From: Pisolithus tinctorius
Taxonomy: Eukaryota; Basidiomycota; Agaricomycetes; Boletales; Pisolithaceae
NCBI GenBank assembly: GCA_024663395.1
Contig: JANFAH010000014.1
Span: 1-64,000 of the forward strand
Direction: 5' to 3'
DNA: 64,000 nucleotides
Every line of letters begins with the position of its first letter. Position 1 is the stretch's first letter. The translations under genes were made by a program, and so were the position numbers. Shown here piece by piece: positions 1-10,539 of this stretch. Below the pieces are notes generated by a model, which saw only the letters and a list, made by a program, of their open reading frames with translations, did not search any database and had not been told where the DNA came from.

Positions 1-959
1 ACCTACTTTCTTATTTGCCTTTCCCTACCTAATGTGTCGGACTATTTCAAATATGAGAAGGAGAGTGGTTTCTGCGACAGTTTACTAATAGTGGTACAAA
101 ATGCAAAGGGTCCGTCTCCGAGATGTGGGCAATCACTGTATTGAGGTCGATTGAGAAGCACACATACTCCAACAGGGGTAAACCCCATAGCAAGCAGTAT
201 TATATGGATACGCTGTTTCAACCCTCTATGCCGTAAACTGTACCTCCGAATCATACGGATCAACTCGAGGTATGTGACGCTTTGGCCGGGGTGTCTCCCA
301 ATTCCCTGCAAGCTGGCACCACAGTCCACCAGGGTCACCAAGGTTATATGTAGTTGTGGGCGCCACCGACTGTGAAGGTGAAGATGATATGCCCCAAACG
401 GGCCCGATTTCTGAATGTGTTTGCGCCGGACTAGAACCAACACAGGTTCAAGTTACGGAGCTCAGTTCTGGTCTGATGAATTTGGTGCTTGACAGGCACG
501 ATACAGCCCATATTTGACACCTGGCAAGGAATGGTCGATATTCAATATGCAATCTCGAACGATGGGTGCTCATGCGGCTGATTACAGGATCAAACTCGGC
601 AGCAGCCCGAGCAGGAGCTCCACGTGCCTTTGGAGAGGTTTCTTTCTTTTCATTACAAGCTTGCGATAGCACAGACTGCCCGGTGAACAGAGATTCCTGG
701 GTCAATACATGCCTAGATCTGGTTGGTGCGTATGTACTTCGCGAGGTGACGCCTGAACTCACCCGAGGTGTAGATATGGTCAAACTCAACCTTAGTGACG
801 TCTAAATTCTCCTGGTGGTATTCAGCGAATGGGGGTATGCCCATCGCTCTTGCATCATGTTTTTGCATCCCTCGGAGGTTTCGCAGTGCCATTGACAGCA
901 CATGTGTTCAGTTCTAATACTGGTATGTATGTTGGTTTCAGGCAAGCTGCCTGTCCGCA
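1..959. other. No recognised gene
   Basis: I see no supported gene here. Short open frames exist on both strands, but none shows a recognisable domain or a consistent exon chain. The last part is the 5' flank of the GH3-like relic that follows. Confidence 0.5.
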
Positions 960-1869
960 ATGTCTCCCTCCCAGGTTCCCCGCCCCGTCCATGTCTTGTC
1001 CCCTGACCTTGTCGGTGTACTCGAGGATCGCGTAGGTGCTACAATGCTAGCTGTCATCAAGAAGAATAAACACACCCATTGCTTTTCCGAATCTCCTGCC
1101 TTTGCGGCATTTCACAGTGCGATATGCAATTTTGGGAGGGAGGATAACGTCGACATTTCGGATGATATCCTTCTGGATACTTTTGCACTACAATCCCGTT
1201 AACGACCTACAACTCTTATGAGCCCTTCGTGGCCAAAATCCTTTCGGAAACTTGTCAGGAGGACGATGTTCGAGATATGTTCTCGCCCGGTTTGCCTTAC
1301 CACATAGCGGTCGCGAGCTCGACCTCGAGTCCAAAGCCAAAGTTTTTCTGCCAGTACCTACATGAAGGCTCAATGCGCTATGGCGGTGGTAACGGAGGAG
1401 AGATCTTCTGGACCTTTTCTCTCCATTACCATCAGTTAGTGAAAATCCAAAATCGCAATGGAGACATCATTAGGACAATCCCTGCTGCTATGGGGTCTTC
1501 TGAAATGGTCCGTCTGCGGAATGGTTTGAAAGTGGAAAATGATCACTTGAATATCATGTTAGCGGGTATGTCTCGTCACTCCAAGCTCGGATGTTTTCAT
1601 TTTACCATGATACTGTCGTTCAGCAGGAGAGTGGGCCACCTCTCCGGTTGCTGTCGGTTTCATCCGCGAGTATCGCACATTCCTACTCACGCACACTCTT
1701 TGCACTCGCGCATAGCAAGGTTGAGACGATATTTATGGTGTTTACTATGTCCGCAGTCGATATGATACGGTATATGGAAGAAGAGTGGGAAACCCTGGTT
1801 GCTTTCATTGAGACAGGTGAACTTCCCCCTGGGATGGGATCAAAGACGTCCGTAAATACCTTAAAGTAG
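960..1869 (+). pseudogene. GH3-like (auxin-responsive promoter family) relic, truncated
   Basis: The translated pieces match, from memory, the N-terminal half of the fungal GH3-like adenylating-enzyme family. A first block from ATG 960 contains SPDLVGVLEDRVGATMLAVI. A second block from about 1200 contains YNSYEPFVAK and MFSPGLPYHIAVASST. A third from 1591 contains FSFYHDTVVQQESGPP and FMVFTMSAVDMIRYMEEEW. The blocks are colinear but not in one frame. There are apparent one- or two-base slips near 1199 (stop after ALQSR) and near 1838, where the phase carrying DGIKDVRKYL differs from the one before it. The C-terminal half, with the catalytic part of the fold, is absent; the sequence passes into an unrelated ORF. 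Function in fungi is not established. I read it as a dead gene, although indel errors in the assembly could explain part of the damage. Confidence 0.6.
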
Positions 1870-1997
1870 TCATTTCCCTACCAGTTGGCAATTGTTCCTG
1901 GACGCCGTCAGGCCAGGTCTGTAAACTCTTCGTCGCCAACGATCATTCAGGGCTTTAGGACTGTTAACTCCGGTCACGTGGACTTAGAAGGGAAAAA

Positions 1998-2778
1998 TTG
2001 GACACGTTGGAATTTTGCAACCGTTATGTCATGGAATGTCATGCAGACGACCTGGTCGTGGACCACCACAACGTGATTTTGTATGATTGCCTACGCTGTC
2101 AGGTGTGTGTGGGTGCCCTCCGTGGTCATGAATGTACTGCTACTTGTATGACGCTATTATATGTCTTTCGACAGTTAAAACATGCCTGGCGAGGGAGATG
2201 CCTTGCCCCTATACTGCAAGCAGCTACTTCGCTAGAGAGCAGTGTCACAGATGCTAGAGCTGTGTGAAACCCAAGTCCGCTCCCTCAAAGGCCTCAATGA
2301 TCGGGGGTGGTTGTCGCTTAACTTCGCTACTGTTCCCCACCACAGTGCAGACCCCATAGCAACATTCTATCCCTTGGGTATCGTCGACGCTGTCTGGACA
2401 CTCGGAGGACAAGTCTGCAGGTCTACGTCATTATGTGTGCCGCCAATCCTCCACATCATTGAAGATTGCTCGTGTGTCCTGCTGAGACCAAACTTAGCAC
2501 AACTGACCAAACCACAGATACATTATCTATCATCCTACATAGATAAAAATTTGCTGCGTGCTTTTTCCAAATGCGTCCAGGAGCGCCCGGAGGGCTTTGA
2601 TATAGTACAGTATGTGCGGCCTCCAGGCTATTGGTGTGCAGAGGAAGAAATCCCGACCTTGACGTCATTACTGGTTTTGTGGTACACACGATCCATCGAT
2701 CGGGGTCTGCCCTGGGAAAACACCAGACTCGACGAAAGACAATCGTTTCCTCCCAACTATGCATCCGCCATGAACTAA
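1998..2778 (+). CDS. Unrecognised fungal protein, two overlapping frames
   Basis: Two adjacent open frames look like one protein. The first (about 1998-2267) is Cys/His-rich, with HADDLVVDHHNVILYDCL and a CxxC pair (CLRCQVC). The second (about 2242-2778) contains HIIEDCSCVLLRPNLAQL and RPPGYWCAEEEIPTLTS and ends at a normal stop. They overlap by 26 nt in different frames, which suggests either a single-base frameshift near 2262 or a splice I cannot place. The first frame has no ATG at its start, so the true start is unknown; it may be the 3' part of a longer gene whose 5' exons are lost. I recognise no domain. The Cys/His pattern could bind metal, but that is a guess. It follows the GH3 relic directly on the same strand. 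Confidence 0.4.
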
Positions 2779-2872
2779 GTAACTATATACAGCGGGCGCT
2801 TTTCGAGCTCCATTATGATGCTAACTGAATGTTATCTTATCTCACTACATTCAACGCCAACAATCGTGAGCC

Positions 2873-5420
2873 ATGGCGGATAAGCACGTCTTCTCCTCTC
2901 CCGATGGGCTTGTACTTGCATCTCTCAAGGGTTCCGTCGCTTTGAATCCAACGCTTCGTCTGTGTGTAAAATCAGTGTCCGATTCACCCATCTGACCTTG
3001 AGTCCTGACGTTCTCCATCCAGCCATCCGTCTTCTCGAACTGTATACACCGCGCGTCCGGATCCTTCCGTCCACATTGCTGTTGTCTCTGGAGGTGGAGC
3101 AGGTCACGAACCTGCCCATGCTGGGTTCACCGGACGCGGCATGCTCACTGCCTCAGTATCGGGCGATATATTCGCCAGCCCCAGTGCAAAGCAGATCCTC
3201 AACGCCATCTTGCTTGCCGCATTCGCAGGTCTTCCTCCTCCTTCAGATCCTAAAACCGCCCGACCCAGAGATGTTCTCGTTATCATAAACAACTACGCAG
3301 GTGACCGTTTGAATTTCGGGTTGGCCATCGAACGTGCCCGCGCTAGATACCCGAATCTGAACATCGCAAGCGTATTAAATGCAGATGACGTTTCCCTTCT
3401 TCCACAGGCGGCGACAAACGATGGTCAGGAGCAACCTATAGTAGGTCCACGCGGCCTAGCTGGGAACATTCTCGTCTGTAAGGTGCTCGGAGCGTACACT
3501 ACATTCGGTGCAAAGGGAAGTGGGTAACTGAGTCAATCCTGTGGGTAGGCGGAAGGTTGCTTATTAGCCCATCCCCCAGTCTCGACTGAATCTCAGCAAC
3601 CTACTTTCGTGCGTGCTAAAAGGCTCGGTGATGCACTCGTCGCAAACTTGCGCAGCATAGGCGCAGCCCTTGGGCATTGTCACGTTCCTGGGAGAAACGC
3701 ACATTCTGGTGTGCACGATGTGTTTTGTCTAAGTCGTACCATTACACCTCAACCTTTTGACGTGGATATTTTTTAGGCACAGAAATAATTGAACCCGGAC
3801 TTATTGAGCTTGGTCTGGGTCTACACAACGAGCCTGGCGTGCGGCGTGCACCACTTTCTTCACCTACATGGCTTGTTTCTGAAATGATTAAAATGATTCG
3901 CTCATCAGGGAGCGGATGGATGGGATCCGAGGTCAGTAGAAATGGAGGTAAGCGTTACCTGTCTGGGGCCACTGCCTTGCAAGTGTGGCTGAGCTCATGA
4001 TCCTTCTACAATTACCTGGCAGCCGTTTTCGATCCTGCGGAGGAGTGGATTCGGCCTGGTGATGCAACAATATTATTCCTTAACAATCTTGGAGGTATCT
4101 CCCAGCTCGAAATGGGCGCTATCTTGGAGATGGTCAGGGATGAACTTGGTGTGTATGATATGCCTGATGCCCTACCTTCTGCACTGGTGATCATCTGACA
4201 TCGTAAATCGTTAATCCCCTTCGCTAGCAACGCATGGCATATTCGCAGTGCGCACCTACAGCGCACCTTTCATGACTTCATTAAACGCCCCTGGTTTCTC
4301 GATATCACTCGTCAACGTCACGCGTGTCCACGCACTCGTCAATGGTGAGTTGTAACTACGCTTTCCCCTGGATGTTTTTCCCTTCAGACATTTGGTAGCT
4401 GATCTTTTCCGCTCAGACCAAACTCCGGGAGAAGCACCAATCGACATCCTTGCACTTTTGGATGCGCCTACTGATGCTCATTCATGGATAGCAACGCGGA
4501 AGTGGGTTCTGGAGCCACAGAGAATCGCAGACGAGGAGCTGGAAGCGGAAGAGACTCTGCAGGCCATATCACGTGTTTCAGCGGGCGTACCATCCTCCAA
4601 CCCTCTAGTCGCCTTTACCTCCCAGCCTTGGGAAGCCCTCGGCTTCACCCCTTCAGAAGTAGAGCGAGGTATCCGAGGCGCTTGCAACGCACTACTTGGA
4701 GCAGAGGGCGAATTGACCAAGTTTGACACGGCATTTGGCGATGGGGATTGTGGAGAAACGTTCTCTCGTGGTGCCAGATGTATGTGTGTAGGTTTCTCGT
4801 CTCTCATTTGAACTTATCTTCTCCTTCATGTACCGTCCTTGGCGACCGCATGTTACCTAGCGGTCCTCTCCGGCCTCGATACAGGTATACTAAACGTTCG
4901 TGCCTCGTCTCCAGCCGCATTTTTGGAGAGAGTTGGCGAACTTGTGGAGGAGAGTATGGGGGGAACTATCGGAGCAAGTGGGTTGTCCACAGTACTTGCC
5001 ATGTATATGATTGCCTGACGCATTGAAGTCTTCTCCATTTTCTTCGCAGCATGGTCCACGGCTCTATGCACCAGTCCGTCGACGGATCCCGCATTGGTAA
5101 AGGTTTCTGCTCTTCGCAAGGCACTTTCCGCTCTCAGCGCACATACCCCTGCCCGGCCAGGCGATCGCACCATCGTCGATGCGCTGGCACCCTTGTGCGC
5201 ACCTGAAGTACCCCAAGTCGCCGCTACGGACAGGAATGTGCTTCTCGAGTATACTGTCCGTGTCGTGAAAGAGGCTACAGAGTCCACGCGACACATGCGT
5301 GCCCGGTTAGGACGTGCGGCGTATGTCGGTAGAGGTGGAGAAAGCGAAGCCAGCGTGGCAACCGAGGAATTCCCTGACCCGGGGCTTGGGGTCTTGCAGC
5401 TCTTGTGGATGGGTTTGTAA
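2873..5420 (+). CDS. DAK: Dihydroxyacetone kinase (DAK1/DAK2 two-domain)
   Basis: ATP-dependent kinase that phosphorylates dihydroxyacetone (and glyceraldehyde) in the cytosol, for glycerol use and detoxification of the ketose. ATG 2873 opens MADKHVFSSPDGLVLASLKG. After an intron the DhaK domain shows SGGGAGHEPAHAGFTG, DIFASPSAKQIL and VLVIINNYAGDRLNFGLA, later GHCHVPGR and FLNNLGGISQLEMGA. After a linker the DhaL (DAK2) domain shows FDTAFGDGDCGET, with the Asp residues that hold the Mg-nucleotide, then IFFAAWSTAL and RARLGRAAYVG. About eight short introns are needed and all join cleanly. One oddity lies at the end. The frame gives PDPGLGVLQLLWMGL and stops at 5420, while the family ending PDPGAWGLAAL sits one base out of phase just after the GGGG run at 5381-5384 and would stop at 5455. 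A one-base deletion (real or a homopolymer error) explains this; only the last residues are affected. Confidence 0.88.
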
Positions 5421-5455
5421 GGGGCGTACAGGACAGGCAATCTTGTACCGGGTGA

Positions 5456-6429
5456 TGTACGGAGGCGCTTTCAAGGTAGTCTTGTCCAAGAGTCGTGTCT
5501 TATGTACTTGTTCTCTATAGTGCTTCGACAAATGCGCGGATGCTACTTCCGACGTACAGAGGGTATAGGTTGCACCTGAATATCCTAACGTACGCAAGGG
5601 ATATCGACACCAAGTTGCCCGTGGAGCGCCAGAGAAGGGCTCAAGCTGCCAGTGCGTTCTCTGAATCTGTCTAGTACCTGCTTTGCTTGTTTCCCTGGTA
5701 TGCTCAATTCCCGCATGGAAATCTTGAGGTCCGAGGTAGGTACTACCCAAGCTTCAAGCACAGTCAACGACACCAAGTTTGACCGACTGCCATATTCTCT
5801 CGACATGCACATGCATCGATCCGAACGCATTCTTAGCATCTTTTGGTTGCAAAATATACGCATGAGGGGACTGGCAAACTCGTTGGGTAGTCAATGGGAG
5901 CCCGTGTCCTTCTTTCTGCGTCGAATACATGTACATGAGGCCACTGCAGACACTCGCAGGAATAGCTTCGACTCAATTGAAGCTTGGGAATCGAGTATCC
6001 ACGATGCTTGGAAGCTCAGAAACATTGAGCCTCCCATGCGAAGCCTGTGAGCGCTCAACCCAATCACCACCTGGGCAATGAGTTGCCTGGTAGGCCCACT
6101 GCGAGAATAGGTCTTTAACAAGTACAACGGACTCCGCATCTTTGACCGATTGTACAGTACTTGGCCCGGGCGTATGCGTATGTCGCATCACGGTGTTACT
6201 ATCAAATGCAAATACGTAAAAGCGTTTTCTTTTCCACGATCAGATGTTGTAACATACCTTTCAATCTGTAAGCATCACACATCGAATGTTCAAGGATGGG
6301 TAGGAAAAGTAAGCCTCTGTTAATGCAAGGGACGCTAGTTAAACCGCATGCCAGAATCGCATAAAGCAGCTGTACCACATCGAAGCAGTAAGTCTTGCCT
6401 CTGCACACTGGTCCAGAGCAAAACAGTTT
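5456..6429. other. Intergenic, no gene recognised
   Basis: Between the kinase and the NUG1 relic there are overlapping short ORFs on both strands (for example plus 5652-6050 and minus 5585-5863). None has recognisable motifs or a conserved exon pattern. The missing N-terminal exon of NUG1 would be expected in the last few hundred bases, but I cannot find it. Confidence 0.5.
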
Positions 6430-8257
6430 CACGTGCAATGTAGAGCTAAAGAAGGAGCCTGGTATTCCAAAACTTCCTGACCTCAAACTTCGAAATGCGG
6501 AAAAGCACAAGGTATTGTATACTGAAATATGTAAATGGGCAGACTGCTCATTCCCTCCCCGAAGACGTCGCCTCCAATTCGTCTTGATCCAGACGCTGTA
6601 ATGGCTTCTGAACCAACGCTAACTTCGCTAGCAAAGCTTGCCTCTGAGGTCGCACAGGACTCAGGCAACCAACCTTCCGGCTCCGCACCGTCGCAAAAGA
6701 CCAAGGAGCAAATTAGGAGACATTATGTGCGCGCACTCCACAAGGTGGTGGACGAAAGCGACATTATTATCCTCGTCCTTGATGCCCGCGATCCAGAAGG
6801 CTGCCGGAGTCAGCTTGTGGAGGAAGAGGTTAGAAGACGCGAAAATGAAGGCAAAAAACTTGTTTTTGTGCTGAACAAAATAGGTAAAATCTGACAACTG
6901 GGAGTCTCTGCGCCTGATTCAATTATTGGATAGATCTCGTCCCTCGGGAAAATGCCCAACAGTGGTTGCGATATCTGCGGCACTCGACTCCCACCCTTCC
7001 GTTCCGCTCTGCCTCATCTAATCAGAGGTCTAACTTGTCCTCTGCTACTGCCCCGGCTCTTCTACGACTCCTCAAGTCTTACAAACCGGCGGCACAGAGT
7101 GCCACAGTTGGTGTCGTTGGGTTCCCCAACGTTGGTAAAAGCAGCCTTATAAACTCGCTTAAACGATCCAAAGTCAGTTATTTGTGCATAAACTGTACCA
7201 TTCCTTTTGAGTGGCGACTCTGCCTTGTCAGGTCTGTGCAGTTTCGGCGCAGGCTGGTCACACGAAGGAGCTTCAAACTGTGCAGCTCGAACGTGGGATC
7301 AAGATCATTGATTCACCTGGTGTCATATTTGACGAAGATGACCACGAGGGCGGTTCAAGCCAGCGACAGAAGGGTGGCGTATTGCTCCGTAATGTGGTCA
7401 AGGTCGAAGATATCGAAGATCCCATTGCTGTCGGTAGGTGACCATTACTATCGTAAGTTTCTCATGGGCCGACTTGGCGTGGCTACAGTGGAGGATATCC
7501 TTGCACGTACTGAACATGAAGTATTACGGAAAATCTATAACCTTCCACAGTTTTCATCCACGCTGGAATTCCTCACCATGCATGCCTTGAGCAGTGGACG
7601 GTTACTCAAGGTAGGTGTTCCAATCTACTGCACGGCTACGCCGATATTTACATATGACTAGGGTGGAACGCCTGATATCCTAGGAGCAGCTCGACAGGTC
7701 CTAATGGATTGGAATCACCAGAAAATTCCATACTTCTCCATTCCGCCGAACGTTTCACCCATCATCTGTGCCCTCAACGATTCCAAGCGCTGAGATGGAG
7801 TTATAGCTCCCGGAGCTGAGAACGTTGGGCTGGTAAAAATCGTGACAGGATTCTCCAAGCCATTCGAGTTAGAAGGCCTTTTTGAGGCTGCGGATGCAGG
7901 CGCCTTCGATAACCAACCAAATGCGGAGAGGTGAACATGGAGGAGGCTTTCGATGGCCCCTGGATACCCTGAAGGGTCTGAAAATGGTGTTGAGGAGGCT
8001 GCCCATGTACCTCAGAAGAGGAGGCATTCTCCCTCTCCAGCAAGCGAACGACTTTCACAAGCTCAAACTCAGGCGTTTTCCGCAGCCACAACACGTTCTA
8101 CCAAAGCGGTTTAGACGAGCCAAAGACCTTTCTGCATACGAAGAGGCTGCCGGGCGCAGTCATCCACTAAACAGGAAGACGTTGAAAGAGACGCAAAGCG
8201 GGCTAGAAGGGCAGCGGCTAGTCCCGGAATGCACAAGAGTCGGGTATGGAAGTTGAT
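6430..8257 (+). pseudogene. NUG1: NUG1/GNL3L-type nucleolar GTPase, broken
   Basis: Circularly permuted GTPase that in fungi helps 60S pre-ribosome maturation and export. Motifs run in the permuted order: DARDPEG (G5), NKID (G4, across an intron at about 6884), GFPNVGKSS (G1), GHTKELQ (G2) and DSPG (G3), then NVVKVEDIEDP and LTMHALSSGRLLKGGTPD. A short 5' piece with KKEPGIPKLPDLK is the end of the basic Grn1 region; the preceding basic N-terminal exon is not present. The 3' part is shifted repeatedly. An extra T near 7753 leads to a stop at 7791, the phase returns before VIAPGAENVG, another stop follows at 7932, and the tail NRKTLK/DAKRARRAAASPG changes frame near 8189. For a normally essential, single-copy gene this suggests a dead copy, with the working gene elsewhere. 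Clustered sequencing indels are the alternative. Confidence 0.75.
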
Positions 8258-8875
8258 GGTCTGGCGACACATTTATTGCTGGCGTGGGAAACGTAACGTG
8301 CGCAGGGTGTATACTTCCATGCACTGTCCGCGGTTTTATTTTGGTTAGGATCAACACAACTTCCACTTCGTCTGACCATTGCACCGAAAAGTAAATTTCG
8401 CAGTGTACCATTTTGCAGGAGAGTGGCTGAACACAAAGTGATGACTGGTCAGCTGCCGAGACCGACGTGTCCCCATGTTAGGTTGTACGTTTCGATTAGT
8501 GACACGCTATGGCAACAGCCGCAGGCATGTACTTGGGAGGTCGGAGCTTTGATATTACTACTCTAAGCCCAGGACTCACTGGGTCACCGGGAAGGTAAGA
8601 AACGCATGATAATGACCTCAGTCCGCAGCCCCACTTGGACCTCTAGTTCAATGCTAGATGCCCTAAGATGTCAGGTGAGAACCAGAATGTTACATTGGCC
8701 CCTTCTACAAATCCTGTCTATGCAAAGCGTCGGTGAGAGCCGTAATACTATGGACAGTAATCACTGTTCGACGTTGTTTCGGACGTGCGATTGTCACATA
8801 GCTAGTAACAGTACCCATCCCTTCCTAACCAATATCTATAGCAAACCTACACAGAGGTATAACCATCCAGTTAAG
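8258..8875. other. Intergenic between convergent genes
   Basis: Holds the 3' flanks of the NUG1 relic (plus) and of the MFS transporter (minus). One short plus-strand ORF (8606-8893) has no recognisable feature. I see nothing else. Confidence 0.5.
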
Positions 8876-10539
8876 TCAATACTTGGTGTCTGAGGAAACA
8901 AAAAGTGCTACACTACAATTTGGTGTTGAGCTGTGATTCAGAAGATCCCGTTTCTTTTCGAACAACTCCTCGATTTCTTCTAGGCTTTTCTCCTTCGTTT
9001 CGGGCATGAATAGGTAACAGACAACACTTGTAAAAAATGTCGCAGAACAAAACAAGAAATATGGACCACTGGGGGAGGCACGGAGGAACATAGGAGCAGT
9101 AAGGGTGACGGTGAAGTTCACCATCCAATTCGCAAGCTGGATGTCCGCATTGGTTAGCCTGGGCCTATATCCATGAACGTCCAACCCACCTGCTGGATAG
9201 CGCAGGCTTTCGCACGAAGACGCGTCGGCATAATCTCACAGGCGTATATTTTGATGACCTGCTTTCTGCGTTGAAAAAGAGGTCTGTCACTGAGGAAAGG
9301 ACACTGACCACAGCCCACGACCAGGCGAAGTTGCCGATGAATATGTAGATTAAGGCGATAGCGGCCCATTGCGGAGCTTTCCCGTTGATACGAATCTCAC
9401 CGTTGACTTTTTCACCATAAATCGCGTAGAGGGTGCCGATGCCCAGGTAACAAACAGACATTGCCATACCTCCACCGATGAGGGGAATTTTACGACCCCA
9501 TTTGTCCACCCATAATTGGGCCGGGATGGTACACAGTAAATTGACAATACCAGATACGCCGGACGCGAGGAAGGATGCGCGTTGAGATGGGAAACCTGCT
9601 TGAGCGAACAGAATTGGCGCATAATACAGTACAGTATCAACCTGCGGTGGAAATGAGCGAGCGCAAACACTAGAGGAATAATTTTTACCCCAGACAACAT
9701 CATGAAAGCCATGATAAAGATACCAAGGGCGCTCCGTCTGATATACCTCTTCGCGAAAACCTCACTGAACGATGCTTGCGGCGTGCTTCGGTCTTCAAGG
9801 CTTCCCCTGATGCTCAGGAGTTCATCCTCGACATCCTCTGAGTCCCTATATTTTTGAAGCACAGACTTTGCTTCGTCGAAGCGACCCCGTTGCACCAGCC
9901 ATCGCGGTGAGTATGGTACGAAGAGCATCCCGGATGCAAGAATGATCCCATGAGCCGCTTCGGACGATAAAAGGAGTACGCCAAGCAAGGCTGCCGTGAA
10001 GTCGTGACGAACCATACGCGATGAAGAACCCGGCGGCGATCCCCACAGTGATGAGCATCTGTAACATAGTGGCTACAGTGCCGCGAATCCTGTGGGGCGC
10101 CAATTCACAGAGATATATGGTAACTACGGATATGCTCTGGCCTTGGCCGACTCCGGTAATCAAGCGGGCACAGAGCAGCATGGGGTAGGTAGTCGCAGAG
10201 GCCGATAGGATAGCCCCAATTGCAAAAATGAGCCCGCCGGTCATGATGGCATACTTGCGAGATAGGAGATCAGCGACGTAACCACTGCACAGGGATGATA
10301 TCGATGCAGAGAGCAGGATGCAAGAAACGTATATGCCCAGCGTTCCTGTTGGGAGGCGACCGATAGACTCGTCAAATTGCGCCATCTGAGTGATAGCACC
10401 AATTGAACCTGACATGGCGCATGACTGAGGACAATACTGCTATCTTCGAGAAATGTTTACCTGTGTCTAGTCCCCATAGCATACCTGCTATTGAAGTATG
10501 GACCGCAATGAGGTAAATTTTTACGGCGGAGGACACCAT
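8876..10539 (-). CDS. MFS sugar (hexose-type) transporter, one apparent frameshift
   Basis: Twelve-helix major facilitator of the sugar porter family, expected in the plasma membrane importing hexoses or related polyols by proton symport. The start is the ATG at 10539 (MVSSAVKIYLIAVHTS), spliced over a 51-nt intron to GMLWGLDTGSIGAI. Family signatures follow: ADLLSRKYAIMTGG (loop 2-3), GVGQGQSISVVTIYLCELAP, PYSPRWLVQRGR, VDKWGRKIPLIGGG, YACEIMPTRLRAK and, near the end, FMPETKEKSLEEIEELF. At least four short introns join cleanly, including one after MMLSG and one after AIQQ. Near 9962 the frame changes: TPFIV continues as RSGSWDHS, while the family-like AAHGIILASGMLF lies one base off with no room for an intron. 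Removing one base of the GG at 9962-9963 restores it. The gene is therefore either freshly inactivated or carries an assembly error. Confidence 0.8.

Noticed and set aside
4853..5440. Long minus-strand ORF of 195 codons opposite dihydroxyacetone kinase
   Set aside because: Shadow of the DhaL exons, without motifs of its own.
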